From assembly GCA_023254015.1 (NCBI GenBank), contig JALQYS010000064.1, positions 1 through 8,513 of the forward strand: a stretch of 8,513 nt of DNA, written 5' to 3'. The position numbers and the translations under genes are program-made. Positions 6,415-8,513 of this stretch are shown piece after piece (within the stretch, counting starts at the first letter, position 1; each line of letters begins with the position of its first letter). The stretch is from Paracoccaceae bacterium. GTDB lineage: Bacteria; Pseudomonadota; Alphaproteobacteria; Rhodobacterales; Rhodobacteraceae. The notes under the pieces are model-generated. The model was given only the letters and a program-made list of their open reading frames with translations. It ran no database searches and was not told where the DNA came from.

Positions 6415-7830
6415 ATGACCCGATACCCCCGCGATTTCCGCGGCCATGGCCCCGATGCCCCCGACGCCAGATGGCCCGGCGGCGCCAAAATTGCCGTGTC
6501 GATCGTGCTGAATTACGAAGAGGGCGGCGAGAACAACCTGTTGCACGGCGACGCCCAGTCCGAGGCGTTCCTGTCCGACATCGCCGGCGCCGCGCCCTGG
6601 CCGGGGATGCGGCACTGGAACATGGAATCGATCTACGACTATGGCGCGCGCGCAGGCTTCTGGCGCCTGCATCGACTTTTCGTCGAAAAGTCGATCCCCG
6701 TCACGATCTATGGCGTGACCTCGGCCCTTGCCCGCAACCCCGAACAGGTCGCCGCCATGAAGGCCGCCGGCTGGGAGATCGCCAGCCACGGGCTGAAATG
6801 GGTCGATCACCGCGACATGCCCCCCGAGGAAGAGGCCCGCCAGATCGCCGAATCCTTCCGCCTTCATGAAGAGGTGGTGGGCTGCCCGCCCCTTGGCTGG
6901 TATACCGGCCGCTGCAGCATGAACACCGTCCGCCTGACCGCCGAGACGCGGCGGCTCGAATGGATCTCCGACACCTATGACGACGACCTGCCTTATTGGA
7001 TGGAAGTCGGGACACATGACCAGTTGGTCATCCCCTATACGCTGGAGGCAAACGACATGCGCTTTGCCACGGCGCCGGGCTACATCACCGGCGAGCAGTT
7101 CTTCCAATACCTGAAAGACAGCTTCGACACGCTTTATGCCGAGGGGATAGAGGGCCGGTCAAAGATGTTCTCGATCGGGCTGCACAATCGGCTGATCGGC
7201 CGTCCGGGCAAGTTTGCGGGCCTGAAGAAATTCCTCGACTACGCCCAGTCGCACGAGGGCGTCTGGTTCCCCCGCCGCATCGACATCGCCCGGCATTGGG
7301 CGCAAACCCATCCGCACAAGCGCATCGAGCGGCCGTCGCAGATGACGCGCGACAGGTTCGTCGAACGCTTCGGCTCGATTTTCGAACATTCCCCTTGGAT
7401 CGCAACCCGCGCCTTTGATCTGGAACTCGGCCCCGCCCATGACAGCGCCACCGGCCTGCACAATGCCCTTGCCCGCATCTTCCGCTCGGCCAGCCACGAC
7501 GAACGCCTGGGCGTTCTGCGCGCCCACCCCGACCTTGCAGGCAAACTGGCCGCCGCCAGACGCCTCACCCCGGAAAGCACGGCCGAACAGGCCAGTGCCG
7601 CGCTTGATGCCCTGACCGACGAAGAGCGCGCGACCTTCCAGCGCCTGAATGCCGATTATGTCGCCAAGCACGGCTTTCCCTTCATCATCGCCGTGCGCGA
7701 CAACACCAAGGACAGCATCCTTGCCGCCTTCCACACAAGGATCGGCAATTACACCCAGACCGAGTTTGCCACCGCCTGCGCCCAGGTCGAACGCATCGCC
7801 GAGCTGCGCCTGAAGGACCAATTGCCATGA
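6415..7830 (+). CDS. puuE-uraD: Bifunctional allantoinase (PuuE) / OHCU decarboxylase (UraD) fusion
   Basis: A single 471-residue chain joins two consecutive enzymes of ureide metabolism. Residues 1 to about 300 are a polysaccharide-deacetylase-fold (NodB-like) allantoinase of the PuuE type, which hydrolyses allantoin to allantoate. Recognisable stretches are YPRDFRGHGPDAPDARWPGG, VLNYEEGGENN (31-41), IASHGLKWVDHRDM (122-135), GWYTGRCSMNT (161-171) and MFSIGLHNRLIGRPGK (251-266). Residues from about 308 to 471 are a complete OHCU decarboxylase, which makes (S)-allantoin. Its motifs are HPDLAGKLA (371-379) with the likely catalytic histidine, LTPESTAEQASAALDAL (384-400), KHGFPFIIAVRDNTKDSI (418-435) and the TRIGNYTQTEF region. 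The join is seamless, with a short linker RIERPSQ at 303-309 and no frameshift. AAGGAG at 6403-6408, six bases before ATG 6415, fixes the start. The stop overlaps the next gene by four bases (ATGA). Such fusions are known in proteobacteria. The UraD half acts upstream of the PuuE half in the pathway. Confidence 0.95.
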   Translation: MTRYPRDFRGHGPDAPDARWPGGAKIAVSIVLNYEEGGENNLLHGDAQSEAFLSDIAGAAPWPGMRHWNMESIYDYGARAGFWRLHRLFVEKSIPVTIYGVTSALARNPEQVAAMKAAGWEIASHGLKWVDHRDMPPEEEARQIAESFRLHEEVVGCPPLGWYTGRCSMNTVRLTAETRRLEWISDTYDDDLPYWMEVGTHDQLVIPYTLEANDMRFATAPGYITGEQFFQYLKDSFDTLYAEGIEGRSKMFSIGLHNRLIGRPGKFAGLKKFLDYAQSHEGVWFPRRIDIARHWAQTHPHKRIERPSQMTRDRFVERFGSIFEHSPWIATRAFDLELGPAHDSATGLHNALARIFRSASHDERLGVLRAHPDLAGKLAAARRLTPESTAEQASAALDALTDEERATFQRLNADYVAKHGFPFIIAVRDNTKDSILAAFHTRIGNYTQTEFATACAQVERIAELRLKDQLP

Positions 7831-8513
7831 GCCAATATTACGCCCCCCAAGGCGGCCTGCCGCCGCAAACCGCCCTGATGACCCAGCGCGCGGTCTTTAC
7901 CACCGCCTATGCCTTCATCCCCCGGGGCTGCTTTTCCGACATCGTGACCAGCTTCCTGCCCGGCTGGACCGGCACCCGGCTCTGGCTCATCGCGCGGCCC
8001 ATGTCGGGCTTTGCCGAAACCTTCAGCCAATATGTGATGGAGGTGCAGCCCGGCGGCGGATCGGACGCGCCCGATGCCGAGGACGGGGCCGAGCATTGGC
8101 TCTTCTTCACCGAAGGTCTGGCCACGCTGACCATCGACGGCACGGGCTATGAGATGGACGCGGGCGGCTATGCCTATATCCCCGCCGGCAGTCGCTGGAC
8201 CCTTCTGGCCGAAGGGCACAGCCCCGCCCGCTTCCACTGGCTGCGCAAACTCTACGAACCCGCGCCGGGCATCCCCCGCCCCGACCCGATTGTCACCAAC
8301 GAACGCGACGTGCCGGTCCGCTGGATGCCCGACACCGCCGAACGCTGGGGCACCACCCGCTTTGTCGACCCCGAGGACATTCGCCACGATGCCCATGTGA
8401 ACATCGTCACCTTCCAGCCCGGCGGCGTGATCCCGTTCGAGGAAACCCATGTGATGGAGCACGGGCTTTACGTGCTCGAAGGCAAGGCGGTCTACAAACT
8501 CAATCAGGATTGG
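7827..8513 (+). CDS. (S)-ureidoglycine aminohydrolase, bicupin (3' end outside window)
   Basis: The frame is open from ATG 7827 to the window end (229 codons, no stop), so about 40-50 C-terminal residues are missing compared with E. coli AllE/YlbA (261) and relatives. The enzyme removes ammonia from (S)-ureidoglycine to give (S)-ureidoglycolate, after allantoate amidohydrolase. Two cupin domains are visible. The N-terminal one (about 60-140) contains EHWLFFTEGLATLTIDG and GGYAYIPAGSRWTL. The start of the C-terminal one contains VNIVTFQPGGVIPFEE and THVMEHGLYVLEGKAVY. Glu206, His208 and His212 form the E-x-H-x3-H manganese site described for the plant enzyme; its last ligand, a glutamine, would lie past the window edge. 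The start overlaps the puuE-uraD stop (ATGA), and AAGGA lies nine bases upstream, so the two are co-transcribed and probably coupled. Family identity is strong. Other bicupins are unlikely given the locus. Confidence 0.92.
   Translation, partial: MSQYYAPQGGLPPQTALMTQRAVFTTAYAFIPRGCFSDIVTSFLPGWTGTRLWLIARPMSGFAETFSQYVMEVQPGGGSDAPDAEDGAEHWLFFTEGLATLTIDGTGYEMDAGGYAYIPAGSRWTLLAEGHSPARFHWLRKLYEPAPGIPRPDPIVTNERDVPVRWMPDTAERWGTTRFVDPEDIRHDAHVNIVTFQPGGVIPFEETHVMEHGLYVLEGKAVYKLNQDW

Noticed and set aside
6265..7107. 280-codon minus-strand frame antisense to the allantoinase domain
   Set aside because: It mirrors codons of the PuuE domain, has no motif, and would occupy the divergent promoter region.
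7749..8462. 237-codon minus-strand frame antisense to the ureidoglycine aminohydrolase gene
   Set aside because: The plus strand gives a clean bicupin with an intact metal-binding motif. The antisense product is Gly/Ala/His-rich without a family.

Overview
The window is a GC-rich, densely coded stretch of an alphaproteobacterial chromosome. It most resembles the family Rhodobacteraceae (Rhodobacter, Paracoccus, Gemmobacter and relatives). That placement is inferred from strong G/C bias at third codon positions, a short PabC-like protein encoded next to a short PabB, and a PuuE-UraD fusion. No rRNA, marker gene or mobile element is present to fix the genus. No stretch longer than about 150 bases lacks a gene, and I saw no tRNA, CRISPR array, insertion sequence or phage gene.

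Layout, left to right. (1) Bases 2-286, plus strand: the C-terminal end of a MORN-repeat protein, cut by the window start. (2) Bases 321-2065, minus strand: a two-gene p-aminobenzoate (folate) operon. pabB (aminodeoxychorismate synthase component I) is followed by a pabC-like lyase that starts inside the 3' end of pabB. (3) Bases 2178-2528, plus strand: a small DUF3147-type membrane protein, divergent from pabB. (4) Bases 2546-5746, minus strand: a three-gene MacAB-type export operon, transcribed in the order membrane-fusion protein, ATPase, permease. (5) Bases 5891-8513: a ureide/purine-catabolism locus. Here hiuH (minus strand) diverges from a puuE-uraD fusion gene and a translationally coupled (S)-ureidoglycine aminohydrolase gene (plus strand, cut by the window end).

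How the genes work together. HiuH hydrolyses 5-hydroxyisourate, the product of urate oxidase, to OHCU. The UraD half of the fusion decarboxylates OHCU to (S)-allantoin, and the PuuE half opens allantoin to allantoate. An allantoate amidohydrolase, not in this window, would give ureidoglycine, which the last gene deaminates to ureidoglycolate. Urate oxidase and the amidohydrolase are expected beyond the right edge. PabB and PabC convert chorismate to p-aminobenzoate together with a glutaminase (PabA) that is not here. The MacAB-type operon would need an outer-membrane TolC-like channel encoded elsewhere.

Most of the window is ordinary metabolism and transport. The points most worth a second look are the two-enzyme purine fusion, the palindrome-rich divergent promoter region at 6263-6414, the pabB/pabC overlap, and a low-complexity insert in the MacA-like protein. 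I found no convincing evidence of an undescribed system.
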